In this document: positions 24,111-35,660 of the stretch, in pieces
Position numbering within the stretch: the stretch's first letter is position 1
Layout of the letters: each line of letters begins with the position of its first letter
Assembly: GCA_031308135.1 (NCBI GenBank)
Contig: JAHLJT010000631.1
Coordinates: forward strand, 216,389,773 to 216,453,772
Direction: 5' to 3'
DNA length: 64,000 nt
DNA from: Acheta domesticus
Lineage: Eukaryota; Arthropoda; Insecta; Orthoptera; Gryllidae
Notes under the pieces: model-generated
Told to the model about the DNA's origin: nothing
What the model saw: the letters and a program-made list of their open reading frames with translations, nothing else
The model's database searches: none
Made by a program: the position numbers and the translations under genes

Positions 24111-25889
24111 ATACCTGGTTGAGCACAGATTGCCATGCCTATGAATACGGATAACCACATCAATCCTTTGTTCCTATTTTCTGTAGCATGGAATTCTCCA
24201 AAATAAGCATATATAACTGAAGAAGCTCCTGATATCCTTTAAAATAATTATGAAAGAAACATAGATGTTTTATAAATTGCATGCTACTGTCAATTGATAC
24301 TTTCAATTATGGTACTGTACTATCAGTTTTATAATTGCACATTACTCTAGTATGAACAATTTCAACTTACAAGAAGCCACAAACAAAACGAAAGGTGAGA
24401 AAAATCCAGAAAATGGGTATGAAACTACTTATTATGGCACACAAGCCATCTAGAAGATATGAAGTTACAAGAGCTTTTTTGCGACCTCTTGTGTCTGCAA
24501 GATAACCCCACATATGGGATCCACAGATCATTCCTATAAAAGAAGAAATCTGAGAGTGAACAAATGTTTAAAAATTTCATGAGAAAATTATGTTCATCAG
24601 AGATTCTTGTAAGCATAAACATAAAAAATATTATATACATGGGCTCAATAAAACAGAAATGTTTAACCACAGTAAACATATTATAAAATTTATTCACAAA
24701 TCAGTATTATAATCTGTTTGTGAAGTTCATGATGTATACTTTTATTAAATTACTCATTAAATTACAGGTTTATTAAATTACCTCTAAGAAAGAAATGTCC
24801 AATTTAAAAATTTCAAAAATTTTGTTTTAGCATGTGAAAATCTTTTAAAACTTGTGTGATTTAAATATTTATATCTCAAAGAGAGAGAGAGAAGAAAAAA
24901 AAAGAATGTTTATGGCAACTTCGAAGATCATCATGTTTATCTTCAGTTTTAGATCTCTTTGGATATTTAGGATTCATTTCAGTTTAAATAATTTTGGTAT
25001 ATTTTTTATATTGGTAGTCAAAAGTAATAATTATTTCTTAATGTTTCTTACTTGTACCCGAGAAAAATTTATTCAGTAATTTAAAAATAAATCAGTTCAT
25101 GATCTGCTGTTCACAACTAGAACCATCAATGCATACACTCTATTTTTAATTGAATTACTTTCATCACAAATATTCTAATTAGTAATTGTATTGAATCACT
25201 ATAATTTTACCCTCCAGAATATAATTCAATTTTATTAGTTTGAAAGCAGGCTATGGTTTGAATAACTATTAGTCATTTAAAGTACCTAATGTGTGTAGGG
25301 GAAGTATATGAAGATCCTACTTTTTCTTACTTTCTTCTTTGATACTTAAGTGTGATGTAATTTATGTTTCTCATTAAAATCTTGTTGGTGAAGTGAAATA
25401 TAAACATCTCAAAAATAATTTATTTAGCAATTCCATTCAAATTGTTAGAAACTTACCCACTGGGTATACTGCATTAAGTAAGCCTTTGTCTGCTGCTGAA
25501 AGATTAAAGTCACATTGTGCTGAAGGTATCAGAAATGAAACTCCAAAAGTTTCCATCATTATACCTATTAAACCAATTCCACATGAGATGAGAAGAAGAT
25601 TATGAAATTTTCCAGTTCCTGTAAAAATGCATTAATTCATACATTTAGAGATATTAAATATTAAAGCATATTTTTTGATATTTTTGTTTTGTTCTCATAC
25701 CTGTGATGTATAGAGCATCTTCAAATTCTGTGGGATATTCTTTTCCTTTTCCATTTTCTTGAAAACAGAATTGAAGATAATTCCAGTGGGTTTGACATTG
25801 CAAGAAGAAACTCATAAATATAATTACTTGTGGTAAAAAGAAAAGCTTGTTAAACTTACCTATTGGTTTTATTCCTCGAGCCATTTCCT

Positions 25890-28800
25890 CACTGACAAAA
25901 GAAAGAGCAATACAAAATAAATGATGAAGCTCTTAATTTGATATGGGAACCTATATATTTTTCTAAGATAGTATTACCTTAGCCTGAAATAAAGTGATTT
26001 ATTTGACTTATTTAATCTGACTCATTTCTTTGACAATTTCATAATTGTCCACTTGGTAAGTTGTTTTCTGAAGGGACACGCAATAATGAAATGGAAGGTA
26101 GTGAATATATAAATCAGGGAATTTCAAGAAGAAATAAAATTAATCTAATACAATTCGTAAAATAAAGATTGGGAATATAAAGTACTTAACCCTGAAGAAA
26201 ATAACATTACTGTTGACTTTGCGATTCTAAATGATTAATGTTTTAATCTGGGATGGATCCATAAGGTATTCAGGAGTGGGGAATATTTCAGTTCAGTCAA
26301 GATATCTCTGAAATAATAAAAAAAACTGAATAATGGTCAACTTGAAATAAAAAAAAATGTGTTTTCATAATGGGAATATTTCTTTGGAATGGGAAATGAT
26401 CAGTGTGTAAAAATATTTGAATATATTGAGTAAAATTATTTACAAAAATTTTGATTTGTAGTACCCCCACTCTGGATTTGGCAGACTTTGATGGTTACAA
26501 TTTTATATATTACTCATTATTAAATAGAGAAATGTCGCAATCAAAGTACATGCAGTCAAATTTGACAAGATACGAGAAGTAACATATCTCAACAAATTAT
26601 TATGATGGACAGGCTACAAAAAATTGTCGAAATCTTTGAATCGGCGGGTTACGTTAGCCAATGACCGTAAACATACCTGCACGACTTTTGATGTGGTGTC
26701 AACGAAGCTACACCCAAGAGTAACCAGAAATTGCAGTGAGAGTGGAATTTAAGGCATGACTCGTTCAAGATCATGAGCTTTGTGTTATCATTTCGTTTCT
26801 CGCACCATCACTGCCTTTGCATTCACGCAAGAAACACGCGTTTGAATTATAGTGTTAACGAAACATATTATTAGCCCATGGGTTGCAATTTATGCGCTTA
26901 ACTCGAGTGTAATAGCTATAGATTCTTTAATAGTTGTTCTATTAAACAGCTTGATTTATAAAACTTTAGATCCCGGAACGCACCTCAAATTCGTTATAAT
27001 TTATTAGAAATATAATTTAATAATTATTGCCGAAGTAACGGAACACCGTTCCGTCGCATTCCGCCAGAAATTAAGCCCTGCTATTAAATAATTTGTATCT
27101 TTTCTTAACAGCAATTCTTGAAGGAATGAGAACAATGATAGTTTCAATATTTCATAGCTACTTATTATAATGTCAATAAAGAAGCATGTATTACTTTAAT
27201 TGTTATTGGATATTTTATTACAGAATTTTACTGTACAATTGTTAAAATAACAACATGATCTTCATTATGACTCATTATTATTATCATCCAGATAGAATGG
27301 TGTTCTAAACTCATATGATTTGCAAAACTTATAGAATAATTTTTGGAATTTTCCTCTTAGTTTTAGGTCAGAATGCCATTTTGTTATGTACGGTCTCCTG
27401 GAATAATATTTTTTAAATCGGGCAAGTTTACTTTTCCTGATCTGGTACTTTATAATGAAACACGTGTTGTCATACCGGGTGCTTGGTAATGACGCAGAAG
27501 ATGCGCATGATAAAGCAAAATCGTTTAATTACGTATTTTTATTGCCATTTCCACACAATTGGAAAAAGAGTAGTAAGTGCAGCAAATACTGATCACCGCA
27601 ATGCCCAACCGCAACCTTCATCCTATTAGGCTAACAAAATAATATATTACGGATTATTTTACTCCAGTAAAGTCAATCTAATGTTCTGCAAGATTCATTC
27701 GAAGTTCGTTCTCATTTCCACTTTTTTCAGCATTAATCGAAATTGGAGCTACTGCAGAAGGTCTAGATCCAGGAGCATGCTTACGGTGCCACAACAGGAT
27801 AAAACCTTTGATTGCTTGGAGGGAGCTGATCCAGCCCTGGGAGTAAAATGAATAAGTAACCTAAAATACTGCATTTTTAATTGAAGAACACAAATCAGCA
27901 AATAGGCAAAAATCCGCAGCTCAGTAATCAGGTCAAACTCACATAAAAGCTGAGAGCTGTTGACTTTCATCGCTCGTGTGTTTGCAGCACACCGTGTTCG
28001 GCAAAAAAAATCCAATTTCATTTTGTTTAGCATTACATGACTTTCCGAGAAAAAGTTAACCATTTTAAAGGCAGCTTACAACGAACGAGTATGTGGCGGT
28101 TCTGTCAGGTTCGCCTATTAAGTAGCTCATCAAAAAAATCATTGTAAAGTCTGAAAAAGTCATTGTAAGTCTGAAAATTTGGTCAAGTGATCTGTTCTAT
28201 TTACAATAAATGTTCCCACAACTATATCTTGCGCTTGCGCAAATGTCATAAATGTAATTTTCTCTAAAAATAATGTATAAAAAACTCATTACTCAAATTC
28301 ATTCCCATTGATCTCACAATTTTTAAAACATGTTGATGCAACTGATGTAGTTCCCAAAACAATAATGGTTATAATACCAATTTAATAATGACTGGAAAAT
28401 CCTGCATTTTTGTAGCATATTTGCATGCATTTTTCAGGGCTAAAAGCTTGCATAAACTTTCCAGCTCTAGTTAAAACCTAGTTCAGTTTATCCTTTCCAG
28501 GGTTGTATTTGTGAGATTTGGGGGACATTATATTAGGTAATATGATACGAGAAGTGATACGTGCTTCGTACATTACGAAAGATCAGTGGAGTGCCGTATA
28601 TCCCTCTGAAATGAGGCTGAAGTGCATAAGCAACTGTACTTACAGTCACCGTAAAAACACAACCAAGAGTAAATATAAAAGATAAATTTAATTGGTAACT
28701 GTATACTCAAAAACTGTGAAATACATAATAAGGAATGTTTTACGGAATGTATTAACAATAAATGAGATACGAGTGAAGATTTTTACTTTTTTGTGTACCT

Positions 28801-29440
28801 ACGTATAAATAAAGTAATATATGTAGTATAGAGAAAGATATGTAATGCTGCGGAAAACCGATTTTGATATTTCAACGGAAGTACACGTTTTGGGATCCTC
28901 TGATACCGAAAAAATGTTGGTTTCTTTTCTGAAAACGTCTGTCCGTCTTTCTGCCCGTCCGTCTGTGAACATTAGTGCCTAAACTATTTGTAGGATTTTT
29001 TTTCAAAATGAATATTCCTCCGGGCTATATGGCCCGACTGGGAGCTCTGCCACTTTGAAAATCATTATTTAAATTTTAGGGGTACTTTACATGAAATCCT
29101 TGGAAAATTTTCAAAATTTTCTCCAAAATGGCACCAATTTTTTTGTCCTAAAATTTCTTGTAACAAAAGAGTATACTCATATAAAGAAATACACGTATAA
29201 AGATGGCATTCTTAGATATTATTTTCACTGTCAACTCTGAATATTCAAAGATTACAAAAGTTTGAATTTTTTTGGCGTCTTCCTACAACTAAATTATTGA
29301 AGATGGCGATTCAATGAAATTTGTTCTCCACAATCAGTTCTTTAATTGACGTCTTGTACATTTCTTAAAAAAATAGCAGTTTTCGCGCAATTTTATGTGA
29401 AATATGGCAATATTACAAAATATTGAAAACAAGGCTTTCT
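25890..29440. other. Intergenic stretch upstream of SV2-like copy 2
   Basis: No gene seen. At 27025-27072 the minus strand reads CAGGGCTTAATTTCTGGCGG followed by GGAACGG words, which resembles the CAGGG-starting end of a hAT-type element; its partner end was not found. From about 28830 to 29330 there is a copy of the dispersed family starting AGAGAAAGATATGTAATGCTG, containing the GTCTGTCCGTCT run at 28938-28970 and a CTTCCTACAACTA block at about 29279, also found at 51720. Confidence 0.45.
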
Positions 29441-29706
29441 CGCCGGCCCGATGGCCGAGATTGCTGAAGCAGTGGAGCCGTAGCGGTCTAAGAACGAAGA
29501 GTCGCGGGTTCGAGTCTCGCCTTGGGCAAGGCCGTCTAGAAAAGTTTATTAGAAAAGTATATTCTAGACGGCCTTCCCTTGGGCATGGTTGATGTGTTCC
29601 TCCTTTCATCACCATATTGTTTCATCCTCATTGATACCATAACGTTAAATTCCAATAGTGGTCGCTAATGACCTAGAAGTTGATGCGACCTTAAATAACT
29701 AGAAAA
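29441..29706 (+). mobile_element. tRNA-derived SINE
   Basis: The head looks like a tRNA gene: an A-box-like TGGCCGAGATTG (29452-29463) and a B box GGTTCGAGTC (29508-29517) about 50 nt apart, ending CGCCTTGGGCA. The body contains TTGGGCATGG and a GTCGCTAATGACCTAGAAGTTGATGCG block near the 3' end, then a short A-rich tail. It is not a functional tRNA, because the acceptor ends do not pair and it continues into a SINE body. Pol III promoter activity is possible. Arms AAGGCCGTCTAGAA (29528-29541) and TTCTAGACGGCCTT (29562-29575) form a perfect 14-bp stem inside it. Confidence 0.75.
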
Positions 29707-29709
29707 AAA

Positions 29710-30500
29710 TCTCAAAAATGGCTCCAAATGTTTTCTTCAATATTTTTGTATAGTGCACTATACAAGAGTGCCAAAATACGCTATGACAGACATGACAAAA
29801 ACGCTATGACAAAAATGCCATTTTGCTGTACTCTTTTTCCTTTTTAAAAATTACACAAATGTATTTTGGGAATACAATACGGAGTTTTTTTAAATACATT
29901 ATTGTATTTGAAAGTAGAAGATCTTTAAATAATTTCTTATTAAGTTTTTCGAAAACTCAAAAGTATCCTGTAAACATTCGCCCAAAATAACGTATTTTCT
30001 AGAAACGGCTCCAATTTTTTTATGTATTTCTTTTTCTGCGGATTGTGCTAAATGCACTGAATAGCATGACATAAATGTCACTCTGATTTATTCTTTTGCT
30101 TTTTAAAAACCACACAAATGAAATTTTAACGAAATATCTAGCGCATCGTTAATATACACTTTACGGGCATTTATTACACATTATCGCATTTATGAATACT
30201 TAAACGTGAATACAAATGCTTCTAACAATTTCTAAAGAAGTTTCTGGGAAACTTTAGTTTTAGGTGAAAACATGTGCGTTTTCAGATGCGCTAAACTGAT
30301 ATTGGCACTGCAGTGACATAAGTTGATGCCCAGAGCCACCTAAGCCGGTAAATTTTAAAAGAAATGGTGTTCCTAGAACACCTAAGGCAATATCTGTGCA
30401 GGGGCGCCCAGAGAAAACATGAGACTTGAGGCAGTAGATGGCCCCTTATTTAAAACAAAACTTCCCCGCCCCTCCCCGATACATGAACTGAATTCATTAG
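29710..30500. other. AT-rich repeat-derived stretch
   Basis: No gene. It contains phrases shared with the dispersed non-coding family of the window (for example CAAAAATGGCTCCAAAT, TTCTCGAAAACTCAA-like words, AGTGCACTATAC), in plus orientation. Confidence 0.45.
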
Positions 30501-30639
30501 TCTATAGGCCGATATACACGGTATAGTTTTCCGTGTAGATTCTTCATGTACTCCAGACTTTACGCTTTCTGCATGAGAAAAGTATGAACATGTTCGTACT
30601 TTTTCGTGTAGAAAGCATACATATAAAAATACAATAGAT

Positions 30640-31050
30640 AAAACATACAATAAAATATTCAAATTGTATCCTATTATAAATTCTAAATCCACTCTCAGTA
30701 TTGAATGTGGATTATTAATATATTCATCTATTACAAAACCTACAATTTCATATGCTAGTCCAGTTTGGTGTAATGTAACCTCCACTCATTTAACAAAATT
30801 ACAAGTAGTACAAAATAAATTTTTAAGAAAAATTACCAAACCCCATGGTTTATTAGCAACGCACAATTACACAGAGACTTCAAATTAGAACCAATTAGAA
30901 AACATTTAGAAGAACAAAATTCAATTTTTTTAAAATTCTTCCTGAAGTTCCTTGTTCTTCACTTTTTAATTTAGGCCAATCTTATAATGCCCCAAACAGA
31001 ATTAAATCTCGTTTCCCTAGAGACATATTTAAACCACCGTAATTCAGAAC
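30640..31050 (+). pseudogene. LINE reverse transcriptase C-terminal fragment
   Basis: Readable blocks: KLYPIINSKSTLSI, YASPVWCNVTSTHLTKLQVVQNK, FLRKIT, then after a frameshift FKLEPIRKHLEE and LPEVPCSSLFNLG ... NRIKSRFPRDIFKPP, and a stop. This is the thumb and C-terminal part of a Jockey-type insect LINE. It has no palm domain and is broken near 30850-30880. Confidence 0.75.
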
Positions 31051-31253
31051 GATTTAGATTATTTTAAATAAATAATAAATTTCATTACTATATTTGCTAT
31101 TTTCAAACAAAAGATAGCAAAAGTTACAAAATACATAAATATCGTTAGCCAAACATGGCAGTTACGTAATGAGTGACGGACTCTAAAAGTTCTTATGTAT
31201 CCATTATAATACACTTCCTTGGAAGGCAGTAATGCCGAACAAGCAGAATACTA

Positions 31254-31647
31254 AGGTCCGATTAAATTAAGAAGATGATTGACAGTTCTGTGTGACGTCA
31301 GGACGCCTCTCCCGTTTCCATGGCAGCTGCCAACCAGAGAGACAAAACGTGACGTGTCAGGTCGCTCAGTTGCCACTGCCGAACACGGGGAACATTTGAG
31401 CATCGCACAGCGACTTCTCTGCCGCCTCGCCGCCCGCGTTTCTGCCTGTGCTGCGCGCGCAATGTGTATTGTGTTGTGATGAGTTGCATTGAGGTTAGGC
31501 TTTTGTCGTATTTTTTACAATTTTACACGTATTTTTTGAAGTGTTTGTTTTCGTGTCCCGGTAACACGTGCTCAGTGGTTTGCGACCTGGCAACGTCGCT
31601 CCCCTCCACTCACAAATGTCAATCACCTTCTTAATTTAATCGGACCT
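31254..31647. mobile_element. 394-bp MITE with 31-bp terminal inverted repeats and CpG-rich core
   Basis: The ends AGGTCCGATTAAATTAAGAAG ... TGATTGACA are inverted copies over 31 bases with one mismatch, flanked by TA at 31252-31253 and 31648-31649. A TA duplication and ends of this length fit a Tc1/mariner-superfamily MITE. The core (about 31290-31600) is strikingly richer in G, C and CpG than the surrounding DNA, contains CACGTG-like and TGACGTCA-like words, and could be captured host sequence. No transposase is encoded. Confidence 0.8.
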
Positions 31648-32119
31648 TAAATAAATAAATTTTTAAAAAAAAGAAGAAAGCATGCAGTTTGATTCCAGCG
31701 CCTCTAGCGGCAGAATCGTTCACTAATGGTAATCGGCCATGTCGATTTTGTGGTTAGGTGCGATTGTATGAAGTGATATATTGTGATAAACTACTTGTTT
31801 TCTTATCCCTGCCTTCCAATTTTTATACTCTACGCCCCTCATGGTTAATTAATACTAAATCAAGATCATAGTCAGAACGCATGCATAGAAATACCATCAC
31901 TGAAAGTACTCGGACGACGCAATTCAGTTGTTTCCCGCTAGCCCCCTTCCCCCTGGCGGCGGCTTGTGGCGATTCATGCAGAAAGCATATATATAGAAAG
32001 CGTATAGACCGTGTATGCGCTACTTTTTGGCTTTTATACGTTCAGTTTGAGATTTTGACGTTTCTGTATAGAAACTGAATGAGAATCTACACGAAAACTG
32101 TACCGTGTATATCGACCTT

Positions 32120-32480
32120 AAGAAACTAATTACTTACAGCGGTGAATTTGAATTAGGAATACAGTTTACTGTCTCGCTACTGTTTACGCAGTATATATTG
32201 TAAAACTTTCTCGCTACTGCTTACGCAGTATAGAGAAAGTATTGTAACGTTGCAGGGAAAACAGCAAATTTTCGATAAAAATACTCCTATTGCCGGGCCC
32301 TGGCAACGAAAAAGTGGAGAAATCTTGTTCCTGTATGTAGTCAATTACTTCCTCTTCCTTTTACGCTAGGACGCAGAACATTTTCAAGAATGATCCAGTG
32401 CTTTTAGCAAAGTGCATTAGAATGGGTATTTACTGTACTAGTGTTGATCATCTGACCATTATCAGGGATGAGGTTAATGG
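32120..32480. other. Dispersed-family repeat with tandem TCTCGCTACTG units
   Basis: CTCGCTACTGTTTACGCAGTATA and CTCGCTACTGCTTACGCAGTATA occur in near-tandem (32173-32196 and 32210-32232). They are followed by AGAGAAAGTATTGTAACG and GCCGGGCCCTGGCAACGAAAAAGTGG, a block shared with 51298-51370 and 62020-62090. No gene. Confidence 0.5.
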
Positions 32481-32552
32481 CCTGCACAAATCCATTTAGG
32501 GTACTACGTCCCAGATTTGGCTTTCCGAATTAAGATTGATAAAGTGTTGACA

Positions 32553-33204
32553 TCATACCATCATATGGGATGCATGATTTCTATGCGTCACAGCGCGTTC
32601 GCACAGTTCCAAATATGGCCACAAGATGCCACGATCAGGCGTAGTGCTGATATGCCTGATATGACATGCTTGTATGACATCGGGTATTAGGTGCTGGCGA
32701 AGCTTATCGCAGTAACGCTGACCAGTCGCACTGCAAGTCTTTGGTCCTTGAGCGCCAGCCTTTTCAAAAAAGAATGGGCCAATGATGAACGTCACCATGA
32801 AGCCACACGACCATCATGCACAGGAACTTCATGTACATTGCCTGGCGTGAAGATCCCCACACTCGGCAATTCTCTGTGTTCGCTTCAACCATCAGAGAAA
32901 AAATGTGCCTCGTCTGTCCATAGGACGGTCCAAGGCCAGGCCTCGTCAACTTCAATCCTTGCGAGAAAGTAGATCCCGTTGGCCCGAAGTCAACCTGTTG
33001 GGAGCCCATTGGTGCAAGCGCCTGTACGATTTGGATCTGGTACGGATACCATTTGAGAATGGTTCGAAGCAAGCACCTTCCGTACAGTGGCCCATGGGAT
33101 ATTCGACTTTCGGACGCAGCAAGCGCACTGTTTGACGTTCGGGAATTGCGCGCAGCGTTGTCGGCTAGAGCAACAACGATTTCATCAACCACCTGTGGTT
33201 CCAC
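32553..33204 (-). pseudogene. Mariner/Tc1-type transposase remnant
   Basis: Two overlapping minus frames give pieces of an insect DDE transposase with an N-terminal helix-turn-helix: VDEIVVALADNAARNSRTSN, then LLRTILKWYPYQIQIVQALAP, a damaged catalytic region near GQTRHIFSLMVEANTENCRVWGS (an expected TDEAHFSL is out of frame), then FIIGPFFFEKAGAQGPKT and GQRYCDKLRQHLIP. The second and third catalytic Asp regions are missing. A frame change occurs around 32764-32798. Its N-terminal side is directly abutted by the truncated LINE at 33210. Confidence 0.8.
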
Positions 33205-33209
33205 AGGTC

Positions 33210-34265
33210 ATCCTCAAATGGAATGTACATATAACAGAATTAAACACTAAATTAAGTTCATTATGCTATGCATTCAGAATTCTTTCAAATTCTGTCAGCC
33301 TTCATGCAGCTCGTTGCGTTTATTTTGCAAATGTGCATTCCCGCCTGAGATATGGCATAATATTCTGGGGAAGCTCATCCTGTAGTATTCAGACCTTCAG
33401 ATTGCAAAAGAAAATTATTCGAATAATGAAAAAATGCCTTCCACGTGATTCCTGCAAGCCTCTTTTCATTGAGCTGGGAATCCTACCATTGCCTTGTCTA
33501 TTTATTTACGAATCTGTAATATTTGTCAAAAATGACCTACTTAACGAAGGGAACATATTTTCATGCAATATTGATATTTATAATTACAACACACGCCGTA
33601 GAAATCACGTGCATCAAGTGTCAGTATCAACAGCTCAGTACAAGAAATCAACATACAATACCTGTACGTTACTTTACAACGCATTGCCAGATGACATAAA
33701 ACAATTAAAGTCGGTATACAAATTTAAGTTAAAAGTAAAATCTTTTCTGCTGCAAAACTGTTTCTATACAATTAGAGACTATACTGATCGTGAAAAAGAA
33801 AAATAATGTAACAAAACAAAGATATATAATGAATTAGTTTATGTTTGCATTGTATACATTTAAAAAAATATTTAATACGCCTGTAACAAGTAATGTACTT
33901 CAGCTTCCGGGTCAATGACCCCCATATCGATCAGGTTTTTGTCCAGTTTCCCTGATCCATAGAGCAAATGCTGAGATGGCCCCTTGTTTTGCTTCTGGAC
34001 GTAAATGTAGCTTCACTGTGCGCACGTTTTGTTGAGCACTCCTTTTGCTTGTAGTTCATTTACAGTTGAAATTGATTTTCTATAACTCGGGAAAAAACAT
34101 TTTTCAAATATCTTTATTTTTCTAAAATAATTATATTTCTCAATTAATTTTTTCGTTTTTTTTTTAAATAAAATTCTGGCCCTCAAGAAAATGTGCACAG
34201 ATAAATTTCTTTCCCCACACGTCATATACAGTTTTTACTGTTTTTTTGACTAAATAAATAAATAA
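33210..34265 (+). mobile_element. 5'-truncated Jockey/CR1-like LINE with 3' UTR
   Basis: The reading from LKWNVHITELN to DREKEK (stop at 33804-33806) is the C-terminal part of the reverse transcriptase: RYGIIFWGSSS thumb, YNYNTRRRNHVHQV, YNALPDDIKQLKSVYKFK. It is homologous to the element at 9190-10955 and open throughout. The 3' UTR (about 33880-34265) matches 3180-3690 and ends ACTGTTTTTTTGAC followed by (TAAA)n. The truncation point lies at 33199-33210, inside the mariner-like remnant. The upstream open frame (33087 on) is transposon antisense and not part of this protein. Confidence 0.85.
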
Positions 34266-34269
34266 ATAA

Positions 34270-35650
34270 ATCGGGCTCTCCCCAGAGCGACACCCAGTTC
34301 CCCAGTTGATTCAAACTTCATTATGTTCCGCAGAGCAGAGGAGAAAAAGAACCCTTCCGTAATCATTTCAGTAGTTTTTGCACAAAATTGCGTGCAATAT
34401 GTACAATTTTAAAAAATTACAAAAACAAGATTTTCTCAAAAACGGTTCAATCTTTTTTTAAACTTCTGCTAGGGATAGTACTAAATATACTCTATGAAAC
34501 GACATAAACACCATATTGCTCTATTCTTTTGTTTTTTCAAAAATTACAAAAATGAAATTTTTTCGACTTGTAACTCACGTTGTTAATATTTACATTAGCG
34601 GTGATTTTTTTACATTACTATATTTATAAGTACAAGGGATTTAAATAATTTTCTACTAAGTTTCTCGAGAACTCAACCGTTTTCTCTGAAAACTAGCTCA
34701 AAATTCCGCATTTTCAGAAACGCTCAAACGACATTTTCTCATAATTGGCTCCAATTTTTTCTTCACTCTTTTCGAAAGGATACTATCCTTACATTATCCT
34801 TACACTATCCCTACACAAATGTAATTTTTTTGAAAGGTTTCTCCAATCTTTAATATGCAAATTACCAGCAATTTGTGAACATTATTATATTTGTGAATGT
34901 AGATGCTTCAAATTACTTTAAATGAAGGTTAATGAAAACTCAAAAATTTTCTGCGAAAAAGAGCTTTATATTTCGCATTTTTAGTAGCGCTTAAACGCCA
35001 TTTTCTTAAAAAAAGGCTACAATTTTTTTTAAATTGCCATTGAGGATGAGATTTTTGTGTTCTTTAATATTCTAACATTAATATTTTCGTTATAGCATTA
35101 GGAAACCGAAAAATTAAGAAAATGTCAAAAAAAAAAAATGTACTTTTGGCGGCGATAGATGGCAGCTTGTTTTCTCAGTATTTATCAAAACTACATCTTC
35201 AAATAAGGTCACGATTAATTTTTTTAATATACGAGTAGTTTTTCTATAATTTCGTGACAAACATAATAGCCCGCTGCAAATTTACTGCGCTTCAGACAGC
35301 CAGATGCGTCGTAAATTAGAATTTGCAATTTTTTATATTATTTTTGTTCGTTTTTACTTTCGACCTTTTGTTGTACATTTGCACAGTAATCTTTAAATAA
35401 ATGAATTCTTTCCAAATATTGGAAATAAAAATTGGTATCTCTTTAAGGGAGTATCGACAATGCAGGGAACGCAACAATTGAATTTCGTTCCGCTGTCTCG
35501 AATTTCTGTGAATTACGTCATTGTTGTGGCTTGATAGAGCTGTATGATATCAGACTTCTTTTTCCAAGACAAGTTTACGAAACTTTTGTATTATATTTTT
35601 TTGCAGTTGTGGAATTCACATAGTTTTGACAACTCTGCGATGGAAACAGT
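34270..35650. other. Dispersed foldback-family sequence, plus orientation
   Basis: Contains ordered blocks repeated elsewhere: TTTCTCGAGAACTCAACCGTTTTCT, CAGAAACGCTCAAACG, ATTGGCTCCAATTTTTTC, CTTTAATATGCAAATTACCAGCAATTTG, TAGTAGCGCTTAAACGCCATTTTCTT and GCGATAGATGGCAGCT. These blocks appear in the same order at 39790-40680, 43560-43930, 44100-45197 and 62280-62800. Non-coding. From 35300 to 35650 nothing is recognised. Confidence 0.65.
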
Positions 35651-35660
35651 GAGTTGTTCG

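Larger units (their letters stand above)
20910..25884 (-). pseudogene. SV2-like MFS transporter, copy 2 (near-intact, two defects)
   Basis: Exons in minus order: 25884-25860 (MARGIKPI), 25757-25701 (ENGKGKEYPTEFEDALYIT), 25618-25457, 24533-24371 (MFS motif GYLADTRGRKK), 24236-24115 (YFGEFHATENRNKG), 22770-22529 (AWLIIPQTW ... LPETPKFLMAVGKK), 22453-22278, 22193-21607 (TM7, luminal loop, TM8), 21420-21259, 21187-21060, 20965-20910 (ends LPSPKKNQLI, stop). All junctions are GT-AG and phase-compatible. The start follows a good acceptor (TTTTGTCAG before TGAGGAAATGG), so a 5' UTR exon probably lies upstream. Exon 9 is 162 nt, not 160, because of two single-base insertions, which breaks the frame. 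The last exon keeps in frame only from a TTTCTAG acceptor and loses most of TM12. With exon 9 corrected the model is 1,878 nt (625 residues). SV2-type transporters act in vesicle membranes in neurons; the role of the expanded insect copies is unknown. Confidence 0.85.
30506..32118. mobile_element. Nested inverted-repeat transposon
   Basis: The left end at 30506-30543 (AGGCCGATATACACGGTATAG, then TTTTCCGTGTAGATTCT) and the right end at 32082-32118 are inverted copies over about 37 bases with few differences. They enclose a LINE fragment (30640-31050) and a separate 394-bp MITE (31254-31647), so later insertions have landed inside. No transposase is visible. The target duplication is unclear. 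Confidence 0.6.

Noticed and set aside
29441..29525. Functional tRNA gene
   Set aside because: A and B boxes are present but the ends do not form an acceptor stem and the sequence runs on into a SINE body.
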